The position numbers were made by a program, and so were the translations under genes. Of a DNA stretch of 64,000 nucleotides, positions 43,863 through 56,400 are shown piece after piece. Position 1 is the first letter of the stretch; each line of letters opens with the position of its first letter. The stretch comes from Zea mays (lineage: Eukaryota; Streptophyta; Magnoliopsida; Poales; Poaceae): contig NC_050096.1 in the NCBI RefSeq assembly GCF_902167145.1, positions 179,773,825 to 179,837,824 of the forward strand, read 5' to 3'. The notes under the pieces were generated by a model, which was not told where the DNA came from, did not search any database, and saw nothing but the letters and a program-made list of their open reading frames with translations.

Positions 43863-45184
43863 TCAGGCGCGAGAGGCAGGTGGTCCGGCGGCGTGTACTT
43901 CTTCGCGAGGCCTCTTCTCCCATCGTTTGTCGGGTTGCTGGTTCGTGTCGCGTCGTGGTGCTGCCGGTGCGGGCTTTGCTCCTCCGATGAGGTCCTGGGC
44001 CCGCTCGTCGGCGGTGATGTAGAGGTCGGCTTCCCGGAACAGCTCCTCGGAGGTAGTCAGCGCCTTCTGTAGTATGGCTCGGACGAAAGCCGAGTCATTG
44101 GATCCTCTGTAGAAGTCCTCGATCACAGCCGCCTCCGTGACCTCGGGGATACGATTTCTCATGGTCTGGAACCTTTTGAGGTACGACCGGAGAGTTTCGT
44201 CCCCCCGGCGCTTGATGGATTTGAGGTCCCATGGTTGCGCCGGTTTGTCGGAGAGGGACTGGAAATTGGCGGTGAAGCGTCGACTGAAGTCGCCCCAGTC
44301 GTCGATGCAGTGTCGGGGTAGATGCCGCAGCCATTGCAGCGCGTCTTGCCCAAGGACAATGGGTAAGTACGCGGTCATCACGTCTTCGGACGCCCCAGCA
44401 GCTCGAGCAGCGGTGGTGTAGACGGCTAGCCAACCCCCTCGATCCTGCTTAGGTTCATATTTGTCGACATTGGATACCTTGAAGTTGGGAGGCCATTGGA
44501 TGGCCCTAAGGCGCGGAGTAAGAGCAGACACTCCGCATGTGTCCTCCTGTCGTCGGGGATGATGTCTGTCCCGGGGAGGGGAGTAGTTGTTGTGGTTCCT
44601 CGACCGTCCCCGGTTGGTACCGCCAGTTGAGGCCGTTGCCGACTCAGTTCTGGTGGCCTGGCTCCGAGCTGGGATGCCATGATCCCTATCGTACTCCTCT
44701 CGACGGTGGATCTCGTTCTCATGCCTCCGTTCACGCGAAGCATTGATGGAGCTTCGCGCGTCTCGGTGACTGTTGATGGCGTGTCGTAGATCGTTCGACG
44801 GGTGAGCAAGCGGTAGAAGATGGTTGGCTGCCTGGGTGAACAGTCGTCGGTAGCCCTCGGCGTCGGGAGTCCGAGGGAGTCCATCAGCTATCCGAGCTAG
44901 TACTCCTCCGACTTCGCTTGGCGTGTTCATGGCTCGTGCGAAGTCGGGGTTCAGGTTGCGCCCGAAGAATGGATTTTCCCGGCATTGCCTTGCGTCTTGC
45001 TCGGCTTGTTCCTGAGCCCGTCGGCGATCACGTCGTCGGGAGTTCCTTCGTTCTCTGAAGACGCGTTCTTCTGGAGTTTCTCCTATCTCTGAGACCTCAT
45101 CTCGCGAGACAGGTTGCTCCGGATCCCGTTCTCCGGCCGCGTGATGTCGTCGAACGTTCCTGCGCCGGTTCCTCCGTCGGCGGG
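43863..45184 (-). pseudogene. gag: Gag of the Tat element, C-terminal part
   Basis: Major part of Gag, cut at its N-terminus by Huck. The frame continues into Huck LTR sequence upstream, but those first codons are foreign. It has a basic Arg-rich stretch (RRRRNRRRNVRRHH), an Arg/Glu-rich linker, the retrotransposon Gag domain with LGQDALQWLRHLPRHCIDDW and ETLRSYLKRFQTMRNRIPEV, and a basic tail. The N-terminal piece is at 59029-59494. With Huck and one gcggg removed the two pieces keep one frame of 1788 bases including the stop. Confidence 0.9.
45180..45184 (+). other. Target-site duplication gcggg of Huck
   Basis: gcggg at 45180-45184 recurs at 59024-59028, just outside the two ends of the Huck element. 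Confidence 0.93.
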
Positions 45185-45679
45185 TGTCGGGGACCATAAT
45201 TAGGGGTACCCTCAAGGCTCCTAATTCTCAGCTGGTAACCCCCATCAACATAAAGCTGCAAAGGCCTGATGGGTGCGACTAAGTCAGGGATCAGTCCATT
45301 CGAGCGACTCGGTCATGCCTCGCCCGAGCCTAGCCTCGGACAAGGGCGGCCGACCCCGGAGGATTTCCGTCTCGCCCGAGGCCCCCTCCAACGGCGAACA
45401 TATTTCCGGCTCGCCCGAGGCCCTGCCTTCGCTAAGAAGCAACCCTGACCAAATCGCCGCACCAACCGACCAAATCGCAGGAGCATTTACCGCAAAGGTG
45501 GCCTGACACCTTTATCCTGACGCGCGCCCCCCAGCTGGCAGAGCCGAAGTGACCGCCGTCACTTCACCGCTCCACTGACCGGCCTGACAGAAGGACAGCG
45601 CCGCCTGCGCCACTCCGACTGCGGTGCCACTTGACAGAGCGAGACTGACAGGCAGTCAGGCCCGGCCGAAGGCACCATA

Positions 45680-46110
45680 GGAAGCTCCGCTTCGCCCGAC
45701 CCAGGGCTCGGACTCGGGCTAAGTCCCGGAAGACGGCGAACTCCGCTCCGCCCGACCCAGGGCTCGGACTCGGGCTAAGTCCCAGAAGACGGCGAACTCC
45801 GCTCCGCCCGACCTAGGGCTCGGACTCGGGCTAAGTCCCGGAAGACGGCGAACTCCGCTCCGCCCGACCTAGGGCTCGGACTCGGGCTAAGTCCCGGAAG
45901 ACGGTGAACTCCGCTCCGCCCGACCCAGGGCTCGGACTCGGGCTCAGCCCCAGAAGGCGACGAACTCCGCTCCGCCCGACCCAGGACTCGGACTCGGGCT
46001 CAGCCCCAGAAGACGACGAACTCCGCTGCGCCCGACCCCAGGGCTCGGACTCCGCCCTGGCCTCAGCCGACGGCCTCCGCCTCGCCCGACCCAGGGGTTC
46101 GGACTCGACC
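45680..46110 (+). repeat. 56-bp tandem repeats in the Huck 5' LTR
   Basis: The unit is GAACTCCGCTCCGCCCGACC, CAGGGCTCGGACTCGGGC, then TAAGTCCCAGAAGACGGC. About seven or eight copies, progressively diverged toward the right. The 3' LTR (about 57895-58280) has one fewer, which with one single-base indel accounts for the 55-bp length difference. Confidence 0.9.
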
Positions 46111-46551
46111 TCGGCCACGGAAGACAGACTCGACCTCGGCTTCGGAGGAGCTTCCACATCGCCCAACCTAGGGCGCAGACCAGCCATGTCAACAGGAGGC
46201 GCCATCATCGCCCTACCCCGAGCTGACTCGGGCCGCAGGAAACAAGACCGATGTCCCATCTGGCTCGCTCTGCCAGATAGGCAATGATGGTGCCCCGCAT
46301 ACTCTGTGACGACGGCAGCTCTCAGCCCCCTTACGGAAGCAAGAGGACGTCAGCAAGGACTCAACCGCTCCGACAGTTGTCCCTCCGCCAGGCTCCATCG
46401 CTCCTCCGACGGCCACGACATCACACCAGCTGGGTGCCAAAATCTCTCCGGCTGCCACAACGGCATGTACTTAGGGCGCTAGCTCTCCTCCGCTAGACAC
46501 GTAGCACTCTGCTACACCCCCCATTGTACACCTGGATTCTCTCCTTACGCC

Positions 46552-46559
46552 TATAAAAG
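46552..46559 (+). promoter_or_regulatory. TATA box of the Huck 5' LTR
   Basis: TTACGCCTATAAAAGGAAGG, repeated at 58715-58722 in the 3' LTR. It is the likely promoter for the gag-pol transcript. Confidence 0.78.
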
Positions 46560-46862
46560 GAAGGACCAGGGCCCTCTTAGAGAGGGTTGGCCGCGCGGGG
46601 ACGAGGATGAGATAGGCGCTCGCTTGGGGCCGCTCGCTCCCTCTCCCGCGTGGACGCTTGTAACCCCCTACTGCAAGCGCACCCGACCTGGGCGCGGGAC
46701 GAACACGAAGGCCGCGGGATTCCCACCTCTCTCACGCCGGTCTCCGGCCGCCTCGCTCTCCCCCCTTCGCGCTCGCCCTCGAGCTCGACCCATCTGGGCT
46801 GGGGCACGCGGCGACATTCACTCGTCGGCCCAGGGACCCCCCGGTCTCGAAACGCCGACAGT

Positions 46863-46880
46863 TGGCGCGCCAGGTAGGGG
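46863..46880 (+). other. Primer binding site of Huck
   Basis: TGGCGCGCCAGGTAGGGG, two bases after the 5' LTR. The Tat element uses the same sequence (59521-59538, minus strand), so both prime from the same tRNA. Confidence 0.88.
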
Positions 46881-46920
46881 CCTGCTGCGTGTTGACGAAC
46901 AGCATCCCGTCAAGCTCCAG

Positions 46921-49350
46921 ATGGGCAGTCTCCAACAACCTCTCCGTCCCGGGACGGTGCTCCGTTTCGGGAGTCTTGAGTTCATGTCCCTCGACGGCGG
47001 CTACGACATGATACTCCTTCCACCGCCGCGCGACAACGACAATGGCGGCCGACAGCCCGCCCGCCGGCGGCGGAATCAACGACGTCTTCCCCGCGTGGTG
47101 GAAGAACAACCTTCGAGCTCATCCTGCCCTTTCCCCCGCCGACGGAGGGGAAGGCAGGGCGACCAAGGCCAAGCAGGAGGCAGCGCCTCGTTGGCTGTCG
47201 AGCGAGTCGACAGCACCGGCACCCCAACGGGGGGCGCACCGGGTATCGACTTCGCGCTTGAGACGAAGACGAGCGCCGTCTCCCCGCGACACGCCAATCC
47301 CGAGCAAGAGGACGACGCCAGCACGCTCGCGGAAAGCTTGCTGGACGTCACCCTCGTACCTGAGATGACGGTGCAATCAGTCCCCGACGTGACTTTATCG
47401 CCGCTCGTCGACCAAGAGGTACTGACCGATTCCCATCCCACGTCATTTGGATTCAGCCTCAACCTGCCTAGCGACCCCGCTTTGGTGGGCGCTCTCATAG
47501 AGGCGAGTCCAAACCCTCTGGGGTTTCGCATGCGGTCGCCTTGGGACCGGCTGACGGACGTCTCGACCTACGGGCCCTCTGGGTCCGAGGAAGACGACGA
47601 GCCCAGCATCTGTTGGGATTTCTCTAGACTTGGCAACCCCAGTGCCATGCGGGACTTCATGACCGCATGTGACTACTGCGTCTCCGACTGTTCCGACGGT
47701 AGCCGCAGCCTCGGCGACGAGGACTGCGGCCCAAGCCACGAATGTTTCCATGTCGATCTAGGGGGTCCCTCCGAAGGCCATCATCTCGGCATGCCGGAGG
47801 ACGGTGATCTCCCTAGGCTGGTGCCCCACGTTGACATCCCACGGGAGCTAGCTGTGGTCCCCGTTCAGGCGGGGGGCCATGACCCACAGCTCGAGCAAAT
47901 TCGCGGGGTGCAGGCCAGGCTCGACGAGGGAGCAGGAGCGCTTGAGCCGATCCGCCGGGACGTCACGCAGGCATGGGCGGGCCAACCCCCGGCCGGAGAA
48001 ATACGTCATCTACCCCAGGGCTTCCAGCACCGCGTCGCCGACGACGTCAGGGTCAGGCCACCACCCGCATCTAGTGGGGTCGGCCAGAACCTGGCTGCAG
48101 CAGCGATGCTTCTCCGCGCGATGCCGGAGCCATCAACCACCGAGGGCCGGCGAATCCAGGGGGAACTCAAGAATCTCTTGGAAGGCACCGCGGTCCGACG
48201 GGCCGAGAGCTCTGCCTCCCGAAGGCAGGGGTACCCCTCGGAACCTCATGCCGTGACTTCCCGATTCATGCGGGAAGCCTCGGTCTACACCGGGCGCATG
48301 CGCAACACCGCGCCTGCGGCCCCGGGCCGCCTCGGCAACGAGCACCATCACCGCGACCGTCGGGCCCACCTCGACGAGAGGGTGCGCCGAGGCTACCACC
48401 CCAGGCGTGGGGGACGCTACGACAACGGGGAGGATCGGAGTCCCTCGCCCGAACCACCCGGTCCGCAGGCCTTCAGCCAGGCCATCCGACGGGCACAGTT
48501 CCCGACCCGGTTCCGACCCCCGACTACTATCACAAAGTACTCGGGGGAGACGAGACCGGAACTGTGGCTCGCGGACTACCGTCTGGCCTGCCAACTGGGT
48601 GGAACGGACGATGACGACCTCATCATCCGCAACCTCCCCCTGTTCCTCTCCGACACCGCTCGCGCCTGGTTGGAGCACCTGCCTCCGGGGCAGATCTCCA
48701 ACTGGGACGACCTGGTCCAAGCTTTCGCCGGCAATTTCCAGGGCACGTACGTGCGCCCCGGGAATTACTGGGACCTCCGAAGCTACCGGCAGCAGCCGGA
48801 AGAGTCTCTCTGGGACTACATCCGGCGATTCTCGAAGCAGCGCACCGAGCTGCCCAACATCACCGACTCGGATGTCATCGGCGCGTTCCTTGCCGGCACC
48901 ACCTGCCGCGACCTGGTGAGCAAGCTGGGTCGCAAGACCCCCACCAGGGCGAGCGAGCTAATGGACATCGCCACCAAGTTCGCCTCCGGCCAGGAAGCGG
49001 TCGAGGCTATCTTCCGAAAGGACAAGCAGCCCCAGGGCCGCCCATCGGAAGATGCTCCCGAGGCGTCAACTCAGCGCGGCGCCAAGAAGAAAGGCAAGAA
49101 GAAGTCGCAAGCGAAACGCGACGCCGCCGACACGGACCTTGTCGCTGCCGCCGAGTACAAGAACACTCGGAAACCCCCCGGAGGTGCCAACCTCTTCGAC
49201 AAGATGCTCAAGGAGCCGTGCCCCTATCACCAGGGGCCCGTCAAGCACACCCTTGAGGAGTGCGTCATGCTTCGGCGCCACTTCCGCAGGGCCGGGCCAC
49301 CCGCGGAGGGTGGCAGGGCCCGCGACGACGACAAGAAGCAAGATCACTAA
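46921..49350 (+). pseudogene. gag: Huck Gag, about 809 aa, ended by a nonsense codon
   Basis: I chose the ATG at 46921 (MGSLQQPLRPGTVLRFGSLE), 40 bases past the primer binding site; the frame also opens in the LTR at 46624, but that includes LTR sequence. The N-terminus is long and variable. The Gag domain lies near residues 520-700 (ARAWLEHLPPGQISNWDDLV, ESLWDYIRRFSKQRTELP). A basic Lys-rich tract and CPYHQGPVKHTLEECVML follow near the C-terminus. The TAA at 49348 interrupts a frame that stays open to about 49530, so Gag and protease were once continuous. Confidence 0.9.
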
Positions 49351-50135
49351 GCAGGAGAGTTCCCCGAGGTCCGCGACTGCTTCATGATCTACGGTGGGCA
49401 AGCGACGAATACCTCGGCTCGGCACCGCAAGCAAGAGCGCCGGGAGGTCTGCGCGGTGAAGGTGGCGGCGCCAGTCTACCTAGACTGGTCCGACAAGCCC
49501 ATCACCTTCGACCAAGCCGACCCCCCGACCACGTGCCGAGCCCGGGGAGATACCCGCTCGTCGTCGACCCCGTCATCGGTGACGTCAGGCTCACCAAGGT
49601 CCTCATGGACGGAGGCAGCAGCCTCAACATCATCTACGCCGAGACCCTCGGGCTCCTGCGTGTCGATCTGTCCTCCGTCCGAGCAGGCGCTGTGCCCTTC
49701 CATGGGATCATTCCCGGGAAGCGCGTCCAGCCCCTCGGACAACTCGACCTTCCCGTCTGCTTCGGAACACCCTCCAACTTCCGAAGGGAGACCCTGACGT
49801 TCGAGGTGGTCGGGTTCCGAGGAACCTACCACGCGGTACTGGGAAGACCATGCTACGCGAAGTTCATGGCCGTCCCCAACTACACCTACCTGAAGCTCAA
49901 GATGCCGGGCCCCAACGGGGTCATCACCGTCGGCCCCACGTACAAACACGCGTTCGAATGCGACGTGGAGTGCGTGGAGTACGCCGAGGCCCTCGCCGAG
50001 TCCGAGGCCCTCATCGCCGACCTGGAAAGCCTCTCTAAAGAGGTGCTAGACGTGAAACGTCACGCCAGCAACTTCGAGCCAGTGGAGACGGTTAAGGCCG
50101 TCCCCCTCGACCCCAGTGGCGACGCCTCCAAGTAG
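49351..50135 (+). pseudogene. pol: Huck protease region, frameshifted
   Basis: It continues gag's frame to about 49530, where one base seems lost within a C-run; the rest reads in another frame to TAG at 50133-50135. The protease core is VLMDGGSSLNIIYAETL and the second motif is GTYHAVLGRPCYAKFMAVPN. A second TAG in the same frame follows at 50166-50168. These breaks isolate the protease from both Gag and RT. Confidence 0.87.
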
Positions 50136-52755
50136 ATCCGGATCGGCTCCGGGCTCGATCCCAAATAGGAAGCAGTGCTCGTCGACTTTCTCCGCGAACG
50201 CCGACGTCTTCGCGTGGAGTCCCTCGGACATGCCCGACATACCGAGGGATGTCGCCGAGCACTCGCTGGATATTCGAGCCGGAGCTCGACCCGTCAAGCA
50301 GACTCTGCACCGATTCGATGAGGAGAAGCGCAGAGCGATAGGCGAGGAGATCCACAAGCTAATGGCGACAGGGTTCATCAAAGAGGTATTCCATCCCGAA
50401 TGGCTTGCCAACCCTGTGCTTGTGAGAAAGAAAGGGGGGAAATGGCGGATGTGTGTAGACTACACAGGTCTCAACAAAGCATGTCCGAAGGTTCCCTACC
50501 CTCTGCCTCGCATCGATCAAATCGTGGATTCCACTGCTGGGTGCGAAACCCTGTCTTTCCTCGATGCCTACTCAGGGTATCATCAAATCAGGATGAAAGA
50601 GTCCGACCAGCTCGCGACTTCTTTCATCACACCCTTCGGCATGTACTGCTATGTCACCATGCCGTTCGGCTTGAGGAATGCGGGCACGACGTACCAGCGG
50701 TGCATGAACCATGTGTTCGGCGAACACATTGGCTGCACGGTCGAGGCCTACATCAATGACATCGTAGTCAAGACGAGGAAAGCTTCCGACCTGCTTTCCG
50801 ACCTTGAAGTGACATTCCGATGTCTCAAGGCGAAAGGCGTCAAGCTCAATCCCGAGAAGTGTGTCTTCGGGGTGCCCCGAGGCATGCTCTTGGGGTTCAT
50901 CGTCTCCGAGCGGGGCATCGAAGCCAACCCGGAGAAGATCGCAGCCATCACCAGCATGGGGCCCATCAAGGACTTGAAAGGCGTACAGAGGGTCATGGGA
51001 TGTCTCGCGGCTCTGAGCCGCTTCATCTCACGCCTCGGCAAAAGAGGTCTACCACTGTACCGTCTCTTAAGAAAGGCCGAGTGCTTCACTTGGACCCCTG
51101 AGGCCGAGGAAGCTCTCGGGAACCTGAAGGCGCTCCTCACAAAGGCGCCTATCTTGGTGCCTCCGGCTGACGGAGAAGCCCTCTTGGTCTACGTCGCCGC
51201 GACCACTCAGGTGGTTAGCGCCGCGATTGTGGTCGAGAGGCAAGAAGAGGGGCATGTATTGCCCATTCAGAGGCCAGTTTACTTCGTCAGCGAGGTACTG
51301 TCCGAAACCAAGGTCCGCTACCCACAAGTTCAGAAGCTGCTGTATGCGGTGATCCTGACACGGCGGAAGTTGCGACACTACTTCGAGTCTCATCCGGTAA
51401 CTGTGGTGTCATCCTTCCCCCTGGGGGAGATCATCCAGTGCCAAGAGGCCTCGGGTAGGATTGCAAAGTGGGCGGTGGAAATCATGGGCGAGACAATCTC
51501 GTTCGCCCCTCGGAAGGCCATCAAGTCCCAGGTTTTGGCGGACTTCGTGGCCGAATGGGTCGACACCCAATTACCGATGGCTCCGATCCAACCGGAGCTC
51601 TGGACCATGTTTTTCGACGGGTCGTTGATGAAGACGGGGGCCGGCGCAGGCCTGCTCTTCATCTCGCCCCTCGGGAAACACCTACGCTATGCGCTACGCC
51701 TCCATTTCCCGGCGTCCAACAATGTGGCTGAGTATGAGGCTCTGGTCAACGGGTTGCGGATCGCCATCGAGCTAGGGGTCTGGCGCCTCGACGCCCGCGG
51801 TGACTCGCGGCTCGTCATCGACCAAGTCATGAAGAACTCCCACTACCGCGACCCGAAGATGGAGGCCTACTGCGATGAGGTTCGGCGCTTGGAGGACAAG
51901 TTCTACGGGCTCGAGCTCAACCACATTGCTCGGCGCTACAACAAGACTGCGGACGAGCTGGCTAAAATAGCCTCGGGGCGAACAACGGTTCGCCCGGACG
52001 TCTTCTCCCGGGATCTGCATCAACCCTCCGTCAAGATCGACGACACGCCCGAGCCTGAGGCGCCCTCGGCCCAGTCCGAGGTACCCTCGACCCCGCCCGA
52101 GGTACCCTCGGCACAGCCCGAGGCTCCCTCAGCTCGGCCCGAGGCGCCCTCGGTTCAGCCCGAGGTACCCTCGGCCCCCGAGGGTGAGGCGCTGCGCGTC
52201 GAGGAGGAGCGAAGTGGGGCCACGCCTAATCGAAACTGGCAGACCCCGTACCTGCAATATCTCCACCAAGGAGAGCTACCCCTCGACCGAACCGAGGCTC
52301 GGTGGGTGGAGCGGCGCGCCAAGTCGTTCGTTTTGCTGGGCGATGAGAAGGAGCTCTACCACCGCAACCCCTCTGGCATCCTCCAGCGATGCATCTCCAC
52401 CGCCGAAGGTCAGGAACTCCTGCGAGAGATACACTCGGGGGCTTGCGGCCATCACGCAGCGCCTCGAGCCCTTGTCGGGAATGCTTTCCGACAAGGCTTC
52501 TACTGGCCGACGGCGGTGGCCGACGCCGCTAGAATTGTCCGCACCTGCGAAGGGTGTCAATTCTACACGAGGCAGACCCACCTGCCCGCTCAGGCTCTAC
52601 AGACGATACCCATCACCTGGCCTTTCGCTGTGTGGGGTCTGGATCTCGTTGGCCCCTTGCAGAAGGCACCCGGGGGCTACACGCACCTGCTGGTCGCCAT
52701 CGACAAATTCTCCAAGTGGATTGAGGTCCGACCTCTGAACAACATCAGGTCCTAG
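50136..52755 (+). pseudogene. pol: Huck reverse transcriptase, dual RNase H and integrase N-terminus
   Basis: A long open stretch from about 50200, after a two-base loss near 50193-50197, to TAG at 52753-52755. RT has WRMCVDYTGLNKACPKVPYP and SFLDAYSGYHQIRM. The catalytic box reads YIND (50749-50760) instead of YVDD, replacing the first of the paired aspartates with Asn, which should abolish polymerase activity. A degenerate RNase H (LLVYVAATTQVVSAAIVVE) and an archaeal-type RNase H follow (MFFDGSLMKTGAGAG, NNVAEYEALVNGL, ARGDSRLVIDQ). A Pro/Glu/Ser repeat linker near 52065-52185 precedes the integrase zinc region (HHAAPRALVGNAF to CEGCQFY) and the first D (GLDLVGPLQKAPGG). Confidence 0.92.
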
Positions 52756-53478
52756 CAGGCGGTGGCGTTCTTCACCAACATCATCCATCGCTTCGGGGTC
52801 CCAAACTCCATCATCACCGACAACGGCACCCAGTTCACCGGCAGAAAGTTCTTGGACTTCTGCGAGGATCACCACATCCGGGTGGACTGGGCCGCCGTGG
52901 CTCATCCCATGTCAAATGGGCAAGTAGAGCGTGCCAACGGCATGATTCTACAAGGGCTCAAGCCTCGGATCTACAACGACCTCAACAAGTTCGGCAAGCG
53001 ATGGATGAAGGAACTCCCCTCGGTGGTCTGGAGCCTGAGGACAACGCCGAGCCGAGCCACGGGCTTCACGCCGTTCTTCCTAGTCTACGGGGCCGAGGCC
53101 GTCTTGCCCACAGACCTGGAATACGGCTCCCCGAGGACAAGGGCCTACAGCGATCAAAGCAACCAAGCTAGCCGAGAAGACTCGCTGGACCAGCTGGAAG
53201 AGGCTCGGGACAAGGCCTTACTACACTCAGCGAGGTACCAGCAGTCCCTGCGACGCTACCATGCCCGAGGGGTCCGGTCCCGAGACCTCCAGGTGGGCGA
53301 CCTGGTGCTTCGGCTGCGACAAGACGCCCGAGGGAGGCACAAGCTCACGCCCCCCTGGGAGGGACCGTTCGTCATCGCCAAGGTTCTGAAGCCCGGAACG
53401 TACAAGCTGGCCAACAGTCAAGGCGAGGTCTACGGCAACGCTTGGAACATCCAACAGCTACGTCGCTTCTACCCTTAA
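52756..53478 (+). pseudogene. pol: Huck integrase, C-terminal part
   Basis: In-frame continuation after the TAG at 52753. It supplies the second catalytic D (SIITDNGTQFTGRKF) and E (GQVERANGMILQGL), and the C-terminal module (LTPPWEGPFVIAKVLKPGTY) ending QLRRFYP. The integrase is thus split between two pieces by one nonsense codon. Confidence 0.92.
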
Positions 53479-56400
53479 GATGTTTTCAAGTTGTTCATAT
53501 ACCTCGCACCCACGCAAAGTTTAGTCATCAAGGAAGGGTCGGCCTCGCCTCGGCAAAGCCCGACCCTCCCTCGGGGGCTAAAAGGGGGGAACCCCCTCTG
53601 CGTTGAAATTTTCCTCGAAAAAAGATCTCTTCTGCCAGAATATCTTTCGTGCTTTTTGACTACTTCGAAAAGTGGATCCTGAAAACGACGGAGTACACGT
53701 AAGCAGCCAAGGCTGACCGAGCCGAGGGACTCCTACGCCTCCGGGATACGGATACCTCACTCATCACCTTCTGCGATAAGTAACTCACGGTCGGATAAGT
53801 GATTCCGTGGACCGAACAAGTCTTCACGTTCGGAAGTTCTTCTGCCGAAGCGATCCTTCGAGCCTTCTCGACTGAGTCGGTGACAGAGCCTCATGGACGG
53901 GTAAAAGTGCGCGTAAGCGGCAAGGCCGACCGAGCCGAGGGACTCCTACGCCTCCGGGATACGGATACCTCACTCATCACCTTCCGCGAGAAGCAACTCT
54001 CGCTCGCACAAACACCCCTGTTACCGACAAAAAAAGTCCAGATACTCGAAACAGGAGGAAAAGAGACACAGCTTTACAACACAGCGAGGGTGTGTGTTCT
54101 GGCCTCGGTGGCCGCAGGAGACACACGCTACAAGACAATCCGATCCTGCAGGCTCGGGCCTTGACGCTGGAAGGGGGCAGCAGCATCCTCGGCATCGACG
54201 ACACCTTCGGCGAGGTCCGACCTAGCCTCGGACGGCGACGCGGTCCAAGGATCTCCTCTCTAAAGGACGACGTCATCACCACGCCCGGGCAATCGCTGCC
54301 AGGGTCTTCTCCGGGAATCCGGCCCGAGCAGGCGGCTCGGCCGGTCGCCCCGGGGCCTTGGCCAGCCGTCCTCCGAGGGCGCCAGCCCGACCCGAGGCCT
54401 CGGCTGGTCAACTCCGGAGTCGGACCCGCTAACGGACGACCCGGCTAGGCTTCGGCCAACCAGGTTTCCTTTTCGAGCCAACTCTGCCCCTGTTCATGCT
54501 GATATCGCTACCCCTGGCCTCGGCTCATCGAAGAGCGGCCAAGGGGTCCCTTTAACTAAGCTAGAGAAGCCTCGGACCACAAGGCCGATTGAGCCGAGGG
54601 ATTCCTACGCCTCCGGGATACGGATACCTCACTCGTCACCTTTACACGGGGCGACTCACGCTTGGTGAAGCGGTTCAGACAACCAACAGGCGAGTCTTAG
54701 TGCTCGAAAATGAGGAAGAAACACGGCTCCATGCCAAAATTACATACATGTTCAGGCCTCGACAGCCACAATGAACAAAAACACTGGCATTCAGAGTGCC
54801 ATTACAAACGGAACTCCGGTTCCACCTCCGCAGGTACGAACAACCCCACTCATGGGGGAGGGCCTGCGGAGCAACAGAAGACCGACGAACGGCGCGCCGT
54901 CGCCCGCTCCAGCAGCAGCGACGACGACGACTTCTGCTCCGGGGGGCCGAACTGCGGCAGCACTGACCTCAGGGCGGATGCTGCTGCCAAGAGGCCCCCG
55001 CCCATGCCCAAACTCGTGAGGCAAGGACGGGCAGAAGGCCGTAGAGTTGGAGGTCGGTCCGTGGGCGGCCCTAGCTATCTCGTCGGCGGAAGAACCTCTT
55101 CCAGCTGCCATGGCAGACGCCGGCGCCGCGAGCGGCTCCGAAGCCACTCGCGTCCGAGAGCCAGGCACGGTGCAGCTGCCGGCGCCACGGACGACGACCG
55201 CCCTTCCCTCCGATCACTGAGTGAAGGAGCGGGCCGCCGCCCACGCAGGGGCCGACCCCAACTCGGCACACTCCCCTCCCCAGCCCTGGTGATGAAAATC
55301 CTTGAGGCTGAGGGAGGGGAAGAGGCCGCAGCCCGGCTCGCTTTCCCCCACCATCAAGCTGGAGGTCACCATCTTGGGTGATCGCCGGCGGAGGGGTGCA
55401 ACCGGGCTGCATGATGAAAATCCTTGAAGCCGAACGATGGCTGAAAGGTACCAACTCCCGCGGAGTTGCGTTCCTCCAACGATGAGGCGGAAAGACGGAG
55501 GGTATCCCCCATCCAGGGGCTTGGAAGGTGGAAAGACACGATGCATAAGGGAGCGCGAAGACATGGTCGCCTTCCAAGGGGGTCACCCTCCTTTTAAAGG
55601 CGACTATCCCTACTTGCGTCCCCAGCCATCACGGGCTGAGTCTTCTCCAACACGCTCCAAGGCCCTCCCCTGCGGCACGGGGGCTAGGTCCCACATGTCA
55701 TGCAAGCCGGTTCAGAGCAGAAGAAGCCAAACCGCCGTGCGCGGTGCGCACAACCGCCCGGCGGTTACAAGTGACCCTCCACTTTTGCCCAGACCAACGG
55801 GCGAAAGGGGCGGGCAGCCATGCAGGCGGCGTGCAACCGCGCCAAGTGGGCGCGCTTCTCCGACTCCTAACACGCCCAGCATGGAGGCCCAGGCCCACGT
55901 GTCATGCAACCGGCGCGCCGAATGCTTCGTGCATGCAACTGCACCGCCACTTGCGCCACCACCGCGCCTCCTCGATTGCGGAACCAATACCGCGACTCGA
56001 GGCGACCCAGCGCACGACCCAACAGCGCCAGCCTGGCGCGGCGGTCAGTGCGGCCAAAAATGGGCCGGCAGTAATGACGGTGGCAGGCGGGCGGGAGCAG
56101 CGGTCACGTCGTCAGCCAAGCTCATGTCCCATCCGGGGGCAGCGAGAGAACCCTCTCTCACAGCGTGAAGACAACACGCTCGTGTTCCGTTCCTCAAACG
56201 GCTCGCGCACGCGCAACGGCCACCCCGCCAACCACACGCCCTGTCGCATTAACTCCGCGGCGAGACAGGCGGCGCCTCTGGCAGGAGAAGCAGGCGACGC
56301 TTCGCCTTCGCCGTAATAACCGCGCCAGAAAAGGTACGCCGCGTCGTTCGATTTTGTATCCTTTTCCTTTTTTCCTCTTTCTCTCTCTTGCAACAGGGAC

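Larger units (their letters stand above)
45185..46860 (+). repeat. 5' LTR of Huck (1676 bp)
   Basis: Starts TGTCGGGGACCATAATTAGG and ends CTCGAAACGCCGACA. It has one more 56-bp internal repeat than the 3' LTR. Confidence 0.95.

Noticed and set aside
44137..44746. Plus-strand ORFs opposite the Tat gag
   Set aside because: Shadow frames of a GC-rich minus-strand gag; no conserved motif.
47042..49434. Alternate-frame and minus-strand ORFs over Huck gag
   Set aside because: Mirror frames in high-GC coding DNA; the gag frame has the recognisable domains.
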